Shown in pieces: positions 32,055 through 40,082 of a stretch of 45,393 nt of DNA (its first letter is position 1; each line of letters begins with the position of its first letter). Source of the DNA: a virus; the IMG/VR virus record IMGVR_UViG_3300044824_000033, positions 1-45,393 of that record. The stretch is one strand, 5' to 3'. A program made the translations under genes and the position numbers. Below the pieces are notes generated by a model that saw nothing but the letters and a program-made list of their open reading frames with translations, was not told the origin of the DNA and did no database searches.

Positions 32055-33001
32055 GCGGTTACTCTGGTCTTGGCGGTGTCGGACGCCAACTTCAGCGCCG
32101 CCTTCTGCTCGGTCGAAATCTGACGCCACATGCCATTTCGGATGGTCTCCAGTTTATCGAAACTGGCCTTATCCGGCGCGAGCGAGTAACTGGTGATCAG
32201 GCTATCGACCTCCTGGGAGGTGACGGGTTTGGTGCCGGCGGCCCACCTTGCTAGCGCTTCACCGATATCCTCATCGAGCGGCTTCGGTTTGTCGAAAATC
32301 GCCGCAAACTGCTGCGGTAGTTTGATAATCGCGCGCTCGCCCATTTCCTCCGGATGCCACGAAGGTATGCCGCCGCTGTTCGGATACATCAGGCAATTGA
32401 GCGTCATCTCATAAATCATCTCGTCCCCAGCGATTGGCATGAAGCCGAGCGCTTTTGGCTGCTGGCCGGGAATGATCTTCATCTTATCCTTGGCGCGGAA
32501 ACACCAGATCGTGTTCACCTGCATCTGCAGCACTGTGTTCAAGAACTTGCGCAGTTCCTGCTTCGGCTTCTGCCACGCTGACATCTGCACCCGGTCGCGC
32601 GACGCCGGCTGGCCATTCTTGCTCCACAACTGCATCAGCCGCTCACATTCCGCCTCGTGCATCTCAAGGGTGCCACCAGGGCCTTCGTGCATGTGGCTAG
32701 CGGAATCGATGATGACCGTACGCGCGCCTTTGCTCACGCAGTATTGAACAGCGGCCAGATATGACAACGCATCGAATGGGGCGCCGAATGGAACATGCCG
32801 GAAGTCGTGGAAATCCGCGTAGTGCAGCGCGCGATTAGCCTCGGTGTCGATGCAGAATACCGGACCAGGCATCACGCGCTGAATGCCGGCAGCCAATCGA
32901 AGCGCGCCGCGAGTCTTGCCGCCGCCGCTGGGGGCTACTAGACCTATTAGGAGCGGAACCGCACGGCGAACTGCAGGGCTGTCTTCAAAAGCGCGCGTCA
33001 T
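32051..33001 (-). CDS. RecA-like ATPase, Sak4/AAA_24 type
   Basis: A 316-residue protein. ATG at 33001 overlaps the homing endonuclease stop (ATGA); an ATG 12 bp upstream is an alternative. Walker A is GLVAPSGGGKT (20-30, Lys29), followed by CIDTEANRALHYAD; Walker B is RTVIIDSAS (94-102). WCFRAKDKMKI holds a likely sensor strand. The family fits phage single-strand-annealing-associated ATPases such as Sak4. With the exonuclease downstream in the same operon it forms a probable phage recombination pair. The C-terminal 60 residues are helical (DKLETIRNGMWRQISTEQKA). Confidence 0.7.
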   Translation of the reverse strand: MTRAFEDSPAVRRAVPLLIGLVAPSGGGKTRGALRLAAGIQRVMPGPVFCIDTEANRALHYADFHDFRHVPFGAPFDALSYLAAVQYCVSKGARTVIIDSASHMHEGPGGTLEMHEAECERLMQLWSKNGQPASRDRVQMSAWQKPKQELRKFLNTVLQMQVNTIWCFRAKDKMKIIPGQQPKALGFMPIAGDEMIYEMTLNCLMYPNSGGIPSWHPEEMGERAIIKLPQQFAAIFDKPKPLDEDIGEALARWAAGTKPVTSQEVDSLITSYSLAPDKASFDKLETIRNGMWRQISTEQKAALKLASDTAKTRVTA

Positions 33002-33720
33002 ATGTGTTTCCACGATTTGCGGTGCACTATTCTCCCAATCAAGGCTTTGTCTACGCCATATTCTAGCGCAAGCGGAGATTGCGGATGGCCGTCTGCGACC
33101 AAGGATCGAATGCGGATAACGTCGGCTTCCGTAAGTTTTGCGCGAGGGTTTGAAGCGCCCCTACGGGTAGCGCGCGGCGGCCGAACTATTTCCAGACTCT
33201 GACCTTCATATTCGGAGACTGGAAAATTCGTTTTGGCAAATTCGCCAAAATGTTTGATGGCTGCACGGTCATAGGCGCGCGCGGCCTCTATTTCATCGCG
33301 GTAGCGTCCAATGTACATTTGCTTACCAGAGCCGTTTTTTAGCTCACCGGCAACGATGACCACCAGATATTTTCCAGATTTATCTATTGACACGCCGTGG
33401 TAGGGACTGGTTTTAGTGCCGCGCGCTGTATGTCTGGCGTTTTGTGCATTTTGTCGGCGTGTTGCTTCGCGCAAATTTCCACGACGGTTGTTCAGACCAT
33501 CACCATCACGGTGATCCACCTCAAATTCCGGAGATGCGCCAATGACGAACCTGTGCATTGGCACGCTGATCTTCTTCCCGCCCTTCTTCACCGTTCTTGC
33601 GGCATACCATAAATCCGTGCGCCGATGCTTGTACGCGTACCACTTGAACGCCGAGACGCGCTCATAATCCTCGTCATCGACGATTGCGATTTTGCCGCGC
33701 GATAGCTGAATCTCACGCAC
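32998..33720 (-). CDS. HNH-AP2 homing endonuclease
   Basis: A 240-residue protein. The GTG at 33720 is chosen for its GGAGG and small overlap. HNH nuclease: MHRFVIG (His56) and EVDHRDGDGLNNRRGNLREA (Asp69-His70, Asn82). An AP2-type DNA-binding domain follows at about 105-168 (YHGVSIDKSGKYLV, YIGRYRDEIEAARAYDRAA, FGEFAKTNFP). The C-terminal 193-240 looks like a helix-turn-helix (KLTEADVIRIRSLVADG, YGVDKALIGRI). It likely homes into the gap between its two neighbours, with overlapping codons at both ends. Confidence 0.85.
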   Translation of the reverse strand: MREIQLSRGKIAIVDDEDYERVSAFKWYAYKHRRTDLWYAARTVKKGGKKISVPMHRFVIGASPEFEVDHRDGDGLNNRRGNLREATRRQNAQNARHTARGTKTSPYHGVSIDKSGKYLVVIVAGELKNGSGKQMYIGRYRDEIEAARAYDRAAIKHFGEFAKTNFPVSEYEGQSLEIVRPPRATRRGASNPRAKLTEADVIRIRSLVADGHPQSPLALEYGVDKALIGRIVHRKSWKHI

Positions 33721-33940
33721 CGGCAACCTCCTTCGCCTCGAAATATCGTGCAGTCGGCCCGCACCGCGTCGATTCATCGCTGCGACGAATAGACTGACAA
33801 TATACCAGCGTGTCCATGATGAGCATCTTGCCGGTGACCGGGCTCATTCCCTGACTGCGCAGACACTTCCCATACGTATCAGTATCAGTATCCATGGCAA
33901 GAGACGCACTATAATGTTTGCAATCGATACACAATTTCAT
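33713..33940 (-). CDS. Small Cys-rich phage protein
   Basis: A 75-residue protein. The ATG at 33940 overlaps the exonuclease stop (ATGA). It has CIDCKHY at the N-terminus, GKCLRSQ, VYCQSIR and CGPTARYFE at the end. This is a common phage type with five or six spaced cysteines and a terminal ARYFE/ARFFE motif, probably a zinc-binding fold. The function is unknown. Confidence 0.6.
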   Translation of the reverse strand: MKLCIDCKHYSASLAMDTDTDTYGKCLRSQGMSPVTGKMLIMDTLVYCQSIRRSDESTRCGPTARYFEAKEVAGA

Positions 33941-34806
33941 GCTTCTTCCCCCATCATCTGACTGAGTGCCCACCCCGGCGGCTCCAACCGCACGGTCTCG
34001 CGCGCGTACCCCGGAAAGTCGTTGTTGATCAAACAGTGTTCCCACTTACGCACGGCGGCGCGCCATCGTGACTGGCCAATCTCCTGAAACGCACCTGACA
34101 ACTTAGCCGGCAGAACGCCGTAGGGTGGCTCCAGTTCGCAGAATAGAAATGTGAATGTCGACGCGCCGTCAAGGCCATGTTCGGTCCGCAGCGTATCCAG
34201 CGCTGACCGATAGGCGGCCGACTGGAGGTGATATCCGTACCGGAACACGGCCCGCGCTGCGGACTCTTCGCTGCCGTCCTCGATAGACTTCACGTCCAGG
34301 ATCTGGCCGCTGGCGACGTTGACCCAGTCCATCATTGCACGGCACCTGACGGGACCGTGCTGGCCTTCCTCATCCCATTCGATAGCCTGTTCGACGAGCG
34401 ACCCCATGGCACCCAGGTCGAAGCCAAGATCATTAAGGCGCGCGCGTATCGCCTCCGCAGCGCTTGAGATTTCCGCATAGTCGCCAATTTTGATAGGGAT
34501 ACGGCCGGCGTTCAGCGCCGCGTCGCGTTCTTCCTTGGCGGCTGTCTTGCGGTAATCATCGTGATTGATGATCGCGATTTCAGCGCCCTTACCGAGCAAG
34601 AGCTTATGAATAATCGACCCACGATTCATCGCCGCAGTGGCTTCGTGCGGACCTGCCCCCAGCTTCGGGTGCGCGTACCAGGCGTGCAGCGAGGAGCGGT
34701 CCAGAAGAATCTTGGCGATGGAACTGGAAAGAGCGATCCCACCAGTCGGGTCGGCGTGGTACTGAGCGGGCGTGCAGTCTAGGAGTCTAGCGTGCATGTT
34801 ATTCAT
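33937..34806 (-). CDS. PD-(D/E)XK exonuclease, RecE/DUF3799-like
   Basis: A 289-residue protein. Motifs: RGSIIHKLLLG (His67), then CRAMMDWVNVASGQILDVKS with Asp160, Asp171 and Lys173 as the D-DxK core, then HLQSAAYRSA with Gln195 and Tyr199. This is the layout of phage RecE-type 5'-3' double-strand exonucleases. It would resect DNA ends for annealing, with the Sak4-like ATPase in the same operon. ATG at 34806 overlaps the upstream small gene; an ATG at 34797 is an alternative. Confidence 0.8.
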   Translation of the reverse strand: MNNMHARLLDCTPAQYHADPTGGIALSSSIAKILLDRSSLHAWYAHPKLGAGPHEATAAMNRGSIIHKLLLGKGAEIAIINHDDYRKTAAKEERDAALNAGRIPIKIGDYAEISSAAEAIRARLNDLGFDLGAMGSLVEQAIEWDEEGQHGPVRCRAMMDWVNVASGQILDVKSIEDGSEESAARAVFRYGYHLQSAAYRSALDTLRTEHGLDGASTFTFLFCELEPPYGVLPAKLSGAFQEIGQSRWRAAVRKWEHCLINNDFPGYARETVRLEPPGWALSQMMGEEA

Positions 34807-34939
34807 CCCAATTATATTCAGATTCGTCCTGCGGCAACGATCCGCGCCTCTTCCGAAACGTATGCACTTTGCATCCGAACCAAATGAGCGCCACGACGAC
34901 GATGGCCCATATAAGGAAGAGGATGGCGGCGAGTTTCAC
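34799..34939 (-). CDS. 46-residue single-pass membrane protein
   Basis: Defined by GTG at 34939, overlapping the upstream stop (GTGA), and a TAA just inside the exonuclease start. It has a membrane helix (KLAAILFLIWAIVVVALIWF), then a basic stretch (HTFRKRRGSL) and an acidic end. The positive-inside pattern puts the C-terminus in the cytoplasm. The function is unknown. Confidence 0.6.
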   Translation of the reverse strand: MKLAAILFLIWAIVVVALIWFGCKVHTFRKRRGSLPQDESEYNWDE

Positions 34940-35141
34940 GGCAACGAATCCTCCAGCACGTTTAACATTTCATGCTCAATGCCGGCCGGGATGAATGCGC
35001 TTGAGTCCCCAATCTGACGCAGGACTGCAAGAGCGCGTTCGCCTAGCGTTGCGCCGTGATCCGCCACGACTGGGCAGCAACCTGCCGGCACGTCGCGCAG
35101 CAGCGTGAAGGGACCAGCGGGGCGGTTGATGAGTAAGTGGA

Positions 35142-35145
<4 letters not shown>
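34936..35145 (-). CDS. Small hypothetical protein
   Basis: A 69-residue protein whose ATG at 35145 overlaps the upstream stop. It starts MIHLLINRPAGPFTLLRDV and ends in FIPAGIEHEMLNVLEDSLP. The long Arg-rich upstream extension of this frame is the off-frame of the GGC microsatellite and is not coding. No motif was found. Confidence 0.55.
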
Positions 35146-35753
<608 letters not shown>

Positions 35754-35758
35754 CTCAG

Positions 35759-35995
35759 TTACTCCGCATCACTCGCGTCCACCGGCTCGATGTCCGCCTT
35801 GGCGCAGGCATACAGGTCGGCCTGCTCGGCAAAGCGTGACTCGTACTTCGGGGTGACGAAATGCTTGAGAGCGGCGGCGGGTGTGGTGGTACGGATCAGC
35901 GCAACGGGACGCGTCTGGCCGGGCTCATCCTCTGTGGCTGCGGTCGTTTCGATGATGACGTAGAGTCTTGTACCGGGGGCTTTGGTAGCGGACAT
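35759..35995 (-). CDS. First gene of the leftward early operon, hypothetical
   Basis: A 78-residue protein. It has an N-terminal strand part (TRLYVIIETTAATED, PVALIRTTTPAAALKHFV) followed by KYESRFAEQADLYACAKADI. Small proteins of this type with a final xDIEPVD occur in proteobacterial phages. The function is unknown. It lies right behind the divergent control region. Confidence 0.55.
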   Translation of the reverse strand: MSATKAPGTRLYVIIETTAATEDEPGQTRPVALIRTTTPAAALKHFVTPKYESRFAEQADLYACAKADIEPVDASDAE

Positions 35996-36038
35996 AGGAA
36001 CTCCAGAGGAAGCGGGTTAAATAATTGGCGAAGTGGAG

Positions 36039-36066
36039 AGTATCGGAAAAGTATCGGTCACGTCAA
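36039..36066 (-). promoter_or_regulatory. Leftward early promoter candidate
   Basis: On the minus strand TTGACG (36066-36061), a 16-bp spacer and GATACT (36044-36039) fit a sigma-70 promoter. The -10 overlaps one GTATCGG repeat and the spacer another, as expected for a repressible phage promoter. Confidence 0.45.
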
Positions 36067-36105
36067 CTGGTTGCAAGCACGATCGGTATCGGTGTACTGT
36101 ATCGC
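36040..36105. promoter_or_regulatory. Cluster of GTATCGG operator-like repeats
   Basis: GTATCGG at 36040-36046, 36051-36057 and 36086-36092, and GTATCGC at 36099-36105, all in the same orientation between divergent operons. A partial GATCGG lies at 36081. They are probable binding sites of the adjacent HTH protein. Confidence 0.5.
36071..36100 (+). promoter_or_regulatory. Rightward promoter candidate of the HTH gene
   Basis: TTGCAA (36071-36076) and TACTGT (36095-36100) with an 18-bp spacer. Transcription would start at about the ATG at 36107, and no Shine-Dalgarno is seen. A leaderless message is implied if this is the promoter. Confidence 0.35.
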
Positions 36106-36106
36106 C

Positions 36107-36286
36107 ATGAAAAAACTCAAATCATTGCGCGAGCGCGCACGCCTTACACAATTACAACTGGCGATGCGGCTGGGCGTCGCAGAGATTACAGTAAGGAAAT
36201 GGGAGGCCTTGGAGCGTACCCCGCGTGCTTGGCGGATGCGAGATATAGCCAGGGCGCTGAAGTGTTCGGCGGGGGCATTACGGTGA
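36107..36286 (+). CDS. Cro/C1-type HTH regulator
   Basis: A 59-residue protein. It has an XRE helix-turn-helix: LRERARLTQLQLAMRLGVAE, with the recognition helix in ITVRKWEALERTP. It is short, without an oligomerisation or cleavage domain, like Cro. The ATG at 36107 lacks a Shine-Dalgarno. It is probably the regulator of the divergent promoters through the GTATCGG repeats. The stop overlaps the next GTG. Confidence 0.75.
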   Translation: MKKLKSLRERARLTQLQLAMRLGVAEITVRKWEALERTPRAWRMRDIARALKCSAGALR

Positions 36287-36432
36287 GCAATCAAACCGCG
36301 TTTCTCATAGGCATCGTGGCGCTGTATTCGACGCATCATTGGATCGGTGCCTCGGTTCTGATGCTGTTTCTCATTTGGAGCCTTCGCGACGAGACGCTGG
36401 CTGAATTCCAAGAGCGTTTGCGCCACCAATGA
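36283..36432 (+). CDS. 49-residue membrane protein
   Basis: Start GTG overlapping the HTH stop (GTGA). A hydrophobic pair of segments (TAFLIGIVALYSTHHW and GASVLMLFLIWSL) may form one long or two short membrane helices. The charged C-terminus is RDETLAEFQERLRHQ. The stop overlaps the helicase ATG. The function is unknown. Confidence 0.5.
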   Translation: MSNQTAFLIGIVALYSTHHWIGASVLMLFLIWSLRDETLAEFQERLRHQ

Positions 36433-37832
36433 TCCATCTTCGTCCATACCAACTGAATGATGTATTGCGTATCCGCGAAGCATTCGGGCGCCGACAGAAG
36501 AAACGGCCGCTTTATGTGTTGCCCACGGGAGCCGGCAAGACCGTTATGTTCGCCCACATTACTGCCGGGGCAGCGGCGAAAGGCCATCGCGTATTGATCC
36601 TATGCCATCGCATCGAACTACTAGACCAAATATCGGGTGCCTTAACTGACACCGGAACGGAACACGGTTTCATTGCTGGCGGCTACGCCAAGGAACTGCG
36701 GCAGACAATGATCGCGAGCGTTCAGACATTGGTCAGGCGATTGGATACTATACCGCAGCCAGGGTTAATAGTGGTCGACGAAGCACACCACGCCAGAGCT
36801 GCGACTTATGAAGCCATCCTGGACGCGTACCCTAATGCCAAAGTACTCGCCGTCACGGCAACTCCGATCCGTCAGTCTGGCGAAGGGCTTGGCAAACTGT
36901 TCGATGATATGATTCTCGGCCCGTCGATGCGCGAGCTGATGGACCAAGGATATCTAGCGAAGTACCGATTGTTCGCGCCGCCTACAGTCAAGACTGATGC
37001 GCTCCATACGCGGGCCGCTGAATTCATCACCAGCGAGACTGAGGCGCTGATGAATAAGCCCGCGATTACTGGGCGAGCCCTCGATCACTATCGCAAGCAC
37101 GCGGACAATCTGCCGGCGCTGATATTTTGTACATCGGTCAAGCACGCCACAGATGTTGCTGTGCAGTTTCGCGATGCCGGTTATTCGGCCGTCACGCTCA
37201 ACGGCGCAATGGATCGGGAGATACGTCGCGGAATCGTTGCGGATTTTAGGCGTGGCGCGATCAAGATCATTACATCCTGCGAAGTACTGTCGGAAGGATT
37301 CGATGTACCGGGCGCTCACTGCGGAATATTCCTACGGCCGACGCAATCGGTTGGACTGTATTTGCAACAGATCGGCCGGATCCTGCGCCCATGTGAAGGA
37401 AAATCGCACGCCATACTTCTCGACCATGTTAACAACGCCATGTTGCACGGGCTGCCGGACACCCCTCGCCAATGGTCCCTCGACGGCGAAGACCGCAAGA
37501 AAAAACCCAAGGCCCCATCAGTCCGCGTCTGCCCCTCCTGCTGGCGAGCGTTGCCCAGTGCGACACGCGAGTGCCCGGCACCGTGCGGACATGTGTTTGC
37601 GGTGGAGTCGCGCACGATTCGGGAATTGGACGGAGAACTGGCGGAACTGACGGTCGAGGAATATCAGCGGCGGCAGGAGCGAAAATCTGACGGCTGGGAC
37701 CGCCACAACGCACAGACGCTTGAATCATTGCGGGCCTTCGCCAAGAGGAAAAATTACAAGCCGGGGTGGGCAGAGAAAGTTTTTGCTGCTAGGCTCGCCA
37801 AGAAACAGGCGTCCTCGCAAACAGGTGCATAG
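36429..37832 (+). CDS. SF2 DEAH-type DNA helicase with C-terminal zinc finger
   Basis: A 467-residue protein. Motifs: LRPYQ (4-8), Walker A LPTGAGKTVM (31-40), LILCHRIELLDQ, VVDEAHH (DEAH, 115-121), VTATP (142-146), IFCTSVKHA, the VLSEGFDVPG block and QQIGRILRP. This is the full set of a RecQ/UvrB-like phage SF2 helicase. A zinc site with CPSCWR and CPAPCGHVF follows, then a helical tail (EEYQRRQERKSDGW). It unwinds DNA at replication forks or during recombination. ATGA overlap with the upstream gene. Confidence 0.9.
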   Translation: MIHLRPYQLNDVLRIREAFGRRQKKRPLYVLPTGAGKTVMFAHITAGAAAKGHRVLILCHRIELLDQISGALTDTGTEHGFIAGGYAKELRQTMIASVQTLVRRLDTIPQPGLIVVDEAHHARAATYEAILDAYPNAKVLAVTATPIRQSGEGLGKLFDDMILGPSMRELMDQGYLAKYRLFAPPTVKTDALHTRAAEFITSETEALMNKPAITGRALDHYRKHADNLPALIFCTSVKHATDVAVQFRDAGYSAVTLNGAMDREIRRGIVADFRRGAIKIITSCEVLSEGFDVPGAHCGIFLRPTQSVGLYLQQIGRILRPCEGKSHAILLDHVNNAMLHGLPDTPRQWSLDGEDRKKKPKAPSVRVCPSCWRALPSATRECPAPCGHVFAVESRTIRELDGELAELTVEEYQRRQERKSDGWDRHNAQTLESLRAFAKRKNYKPGWAEKVFAARLAKKQASSQTGA

Positions 37833-37896
37833 AATGTTTTGGCGCAAACGTAGAGATGCCTTTGAAAGTTTTGTAGTTCACTCACTAGGAAAAATC

Positions 37897-38091
37897 ATGA
37901 CTCAGTTAGACGACGTAAACGCGGCGCTCGCCACTTTGGCGGCTGACGTGACTGCTGAAACGACTGCCGTGACGGCCGAGATTGCGGCCATTCAGGCGGC
38001 CAACCCGACCGTTGATCTGTCTGGCGTGCTGACGAGCATCCAGAGTATCGATACGGCAGTGAAGGCGGCCACGCCGGCTGCGACTGCGTAA
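37897..38091 (+). CDS. Small Ala/Thr-rich coiled-coil protein
   Basis: A 64-residue protein from the ATG at 37897 after AGGAAAAATC; an in-frame ATG at 37834 would add 21 residues. The sequence is nearly all Ala, Thr, Val, Asp and Ile in heptads (MTQLDDVNAALATLAADVTA). Similar small coiled coils are common in phages, with no proven role. Confidence 0.55.
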   Translation: MTQLDDVNAALATLAADVTAETTAVTAEIAAIQAANPTVDLSGVLTSIQSIDTAVKAATPAATA

Positions 38092-38171
38092 CCGAACCCA
38101 AAGCCCGCGCGTCCGGAGTGACCTATCGTTACGCTGGATCACTCTTTGAGGGCGCGCGGGCCGAGGCTGAA

Positions 38172-38732
38172 ATGACAATGGAATCGAACCCTAACCAGTG
38201 GCCCGGCAAAACAGGACCTAAGCCGGTTGAGTTGCCAGCCAAGAATTGTTTGACATGCGGAAAGGCGTTCACACGAGGGCGCCGACCGAATGGCAAGATC
38301 CAGCAGGCGAGCATTTGGAAGCAGCGAAAATACTGCAGCCGCCCCTGCTATCAGAAGGTAAATCACGCTCGTCCCGATCTGGGTTCTTTCGAGGATAGGA
38401 TGAGGGCTCGTTGTGTCAAGGATGAGCAATCGGGCTGCCTGATTTGGAATGGGCGCGTCGCCAATAGTGGGTATCCGCGCTTCGAGCATCACGGAACGAT
38501 TGAATCTGGGCACCGAGCAATGTTCGCCGCGGTGAATGGTGCGATTCCTGCCGGATTGTTTGTCCTGCACCGTTGCGACAATAGACGCTGCATTGAGCCG
38601 TCGCACCTATTCTTGGGCACTCATGCTGAAAACATGGCTGAAAAGTGGCGTTATGGGCGAACCGAAACTGGAAGATTCGCGATGGCCACAGTTGAGCGGC
38701 ATTCTGTCGACGGCAACGGGAGCCCGATATGA
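38172..38732 (+). CDS. HNH endonuclease with N-terminal zinc site
   Basis: A 186-residue protein. The ATG at 38172 has a GAGG before it; a GTG at 38118 is a longer option. Zinc pair CLTCGKAF (Cys26/29) with KYCSRPCYQ (Cys55/59). The C-terminal HNH: GHRAMFAAVNGAI (His114), LHRCDNRRCIEPSHLFLG (His133, Cys135, Cys140, His145) and HAENM (Asn154). It probably acts as a free-standing homing nuclease in the early operon. The stop overlaps a small ORF (ATGA). Confidence 0.8.
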   Translation: MTMESNPNQWPGKTGPKPVELPAKNCLTCGKAFTRGRRPNGKIQQASIWKQRKYCSRPCYQKVNHARPDLGSFEDRMRARCVKDEQSGCLIWNGRVANSGYPRFEHHGTIESGHRAMFAAVNGAIPAGLFVLHRCDNRRCIEPSHLFLGTHAENMAEKWRYGRTETGRFAMATVERHSVDGNGSPI

Positions 38733-38857
38733 GCCGCATGGGCACCCATCGCTGGAACGCAAAGCGTGATTTGAGCGAGCCGCGAGAATTTCCGCCGCCA
38801 TATAGGCAATTCCGGTCCAGTTTCGAGGTGCCCAAACTTGCCAGCACTAAGTGCTGA
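38729..38857 (+). CDS. Possible 42-residue protein
   Basis: ATG overlaps the HNH stop (ATGA). The product is basic and Pro-rich (MSRMGTHRWNAKRDLSEPRE, then FPPPYRQFRSSFEVPKLAS). Support comes from coupling and spacing only. Confidence 0.4.
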   Translation: MSRMGTHRWNAKRDLSEPREFPPPYRQFRSSFEVPKLASTKC

Positions 38858-38875
38858 CTCTAGCCATCAACGCGA

Positions 38876-39091
38876 ATGAGCACACCTGAAAAACGCGTTC
38901 TGATGGGCAATAACCGGATAAGCATGGCACCGATCCGCACATGCAGACTGTGCGAATGCTGCCGTTCAGAGACGCCAAAGGTCAGTCCACGCGGCTGCTG
39001 TGCGGCCTGTGAGGGCGACTTCGTAAGGTTGCGGCCGCTATGGCGTCACGCAATGGTGCGGATCACCAACGCGTTTCTGCCGGTCAGTTAG
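38876..39091 (+). CDS. Small Cys-rich protein
   Basis: A 71-residue protein with CRLCECCRSE and GCCAACEGDF, likely one zinc-binding unit, followed by a basic end. Its stop overlaps the stop of the leftward membrane gene (TTAG shared by both strands). The function is unknown. Confidence 0.5.
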   Translation: MSTPEKRVLMGNNRISMAPIRTCRLCECCRSETPKVSPRGCCAACEGDFVRLRPLWRHAMVRITNAFLPVS

Positions 39092-39294
39092 TTGAGTCTA
39101 CCGCCATGGAGAGTGCCCCAACCGCCGGCGCCACCGCCAACAAACGAAAGAAGCCATAGCAGGCAAATGACTGCGACGATGACGTAGACCACGGTTTTGA
39201 CGATGGGCGCAATGCCGGGAATCTGCCCGATACCCCACAGGATAACGCCGATAATGCACAGCGCAATAAATACAGTCAGCAGTGTTGCGATCAT
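39088..39294 (-). CDS. Thivi_2564-type membrane protein
   Basis: A 68-residue protein from the ATG at 39294, preceded by GGAG; an ATG 12 bp upstream is an alternative. It has two membrane helices around a GIGQIPGIAPIVKTVVY loop (IATLLTVFIALCIIGVIL and VVYVIVAVICLLWLLSFV), the pattern of the Thivi_2564 family. It is the only leftward gene in this rightward block and is convergent with the gene before it. The role is unknown; holin-like or envelope functions are possible. Confidence 0.65.
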   Translation of the reverse strand: MIATLLTVFIALCIIGVILWGIGQIPGIAPIVKTVVYVIVAVICLLWLLSFVGGGAGGWGTLHGGRLN

Positions 39295-39362
39295 GATCAA
39301 CTCCATGTTGGCTTGGCGGCAAGGTGGCACACTCACGTGGCCCATGTCTATAGGCCGGCGCC

Positions 39363-39746
39363 TTGAGTGAGTCGCATCTTGTCGCGAAGATTTTGCTCGA
39401 GGCGTCTCGTGGGCCCGATACTCGGTTGTTTCGTCTCAATGCCGGCCGCGTCTGGGCCGGCGTCATCGTCAAGCGGACGGCGCAACTTCTCACCTTGGCG
39501 CATTATTATCCGATCAAGCTCGCGCCCGAAGGATTCTCAGACACTGCCGGCTGGACCTCCATCACAATCACTCCTGAGATGGTCGGCCAAAGGGTCGCCC
39601 TGTTCATCGGTTGCGAAGTCAAGGTTCTGCCGAACAAACCCACACCCGCGCAGCTATCCTTCATTGATGCGGTTGTCAAGGCGGGCGGACGGGCGGGCGT
39701 TGCGTACTCAACAGATGAGGCAAAGCGAATAATTGCGGGATTGTGA
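39363..39746 (+). CDS. VRR-NUC nuclease
   Basis: A 127-residue protein with a probable TTG start. VRR-NUC pattern: GPDTRLFRLNAG, then GFSDTAGW (catalytic Asp), GCEVKVLPNKPTPAQLSFI (Glu-x-Lys and the conserved Gln) and KAGGRAGVAYSTDEAKRII. These small virus-type nucleases often accompany helicase and primase genes and may resolve branched DNA. The stop overlaps a GTG (GTGA). Confidence 0.8.
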   Translation: MSESHLVAKILLEASRGPDTRLFRLNAGRVWAGVIVKRTAQLLTLAHYYPIKLAPEGFSDTAGWTSITITPEMVGQRVALFIGCEVKVLPNKPTPAQLSFIDAVVKAGGRAGVAYSTDEAKRIIAGL

Positions 39747-40018
39747 CGTGTAGGTGTTGCGCCTACATGAAACTTGGCGTTATTGTCGGGGCGCGGCTAG
39801 GGGAAAGTAAGCTCTTCCCCGAAATTCCAAACCCTCAATCTCCCTGTGCATGCCGCATTTTTACCTACACAGGGTGCCAGGGAGCCTCAATTGCCACACA
39901 CGTACTGCCCACCATCACCGCATCAGCCGGTGATCAAGAATCGCCGCCAATTCAGGGCGTGGTTGATTTTCCAACTCATTCAGTCCGGTGCGGAACTTCC
40001 CGCCGACCCCAGTTATAA
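39743..40018 (+). CDS. Possible Cys-rich small protein, frame A
   Basis: GTG at 39743 overlaps the VRR-NUC stop. The first 50 codons look coding (TCRCCAYMKLGVIVGARLG, with CACRIFTYTGCQG later, possible zinc). The last 30 residues do not, and they overlap another good frame at 39846-40076. Either two genes overlap or one gene is split by a frameshift. Confidence 0.35.
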   Translation: MTCRCCAYMKLGVIVGARLGESKLFPEIPNPQSPCACRIFTYTGCQGASIATHVLPTITASAGDQESPPIQGVVDFPTHSVRCGTSRRPQL

Positions 40019-40076
40019 GGATCTACAGTCAGCGCTTGAGCCTATGTTTGAGCGTGCGACGCCGCGCGAAGGCTGA
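39846..40076 (+). CDS. Possible small protein upstream of primase, frame B
   Basis: 76 codons from ATG 39846, or 48 from GTG 39930. The C-terminal part (RRQFRAWLIFQLIQSGAELP, then YKDLQSALEPMFERA) is a convincing helical protein. It ends 6 nt before the primase GTG. The N-terminal part is Pro-rich and doubtful. The start is unresolved. Confidence 0.45.
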   Translation: MHAAFLPTQGAREPQLPHTYCPPSPHQPVIKNRRQFRAWLIFQLIQSGAELPADPSYKDLQSALEPMFERATPREG

Positions 40077-40082
40077 CGCGCG

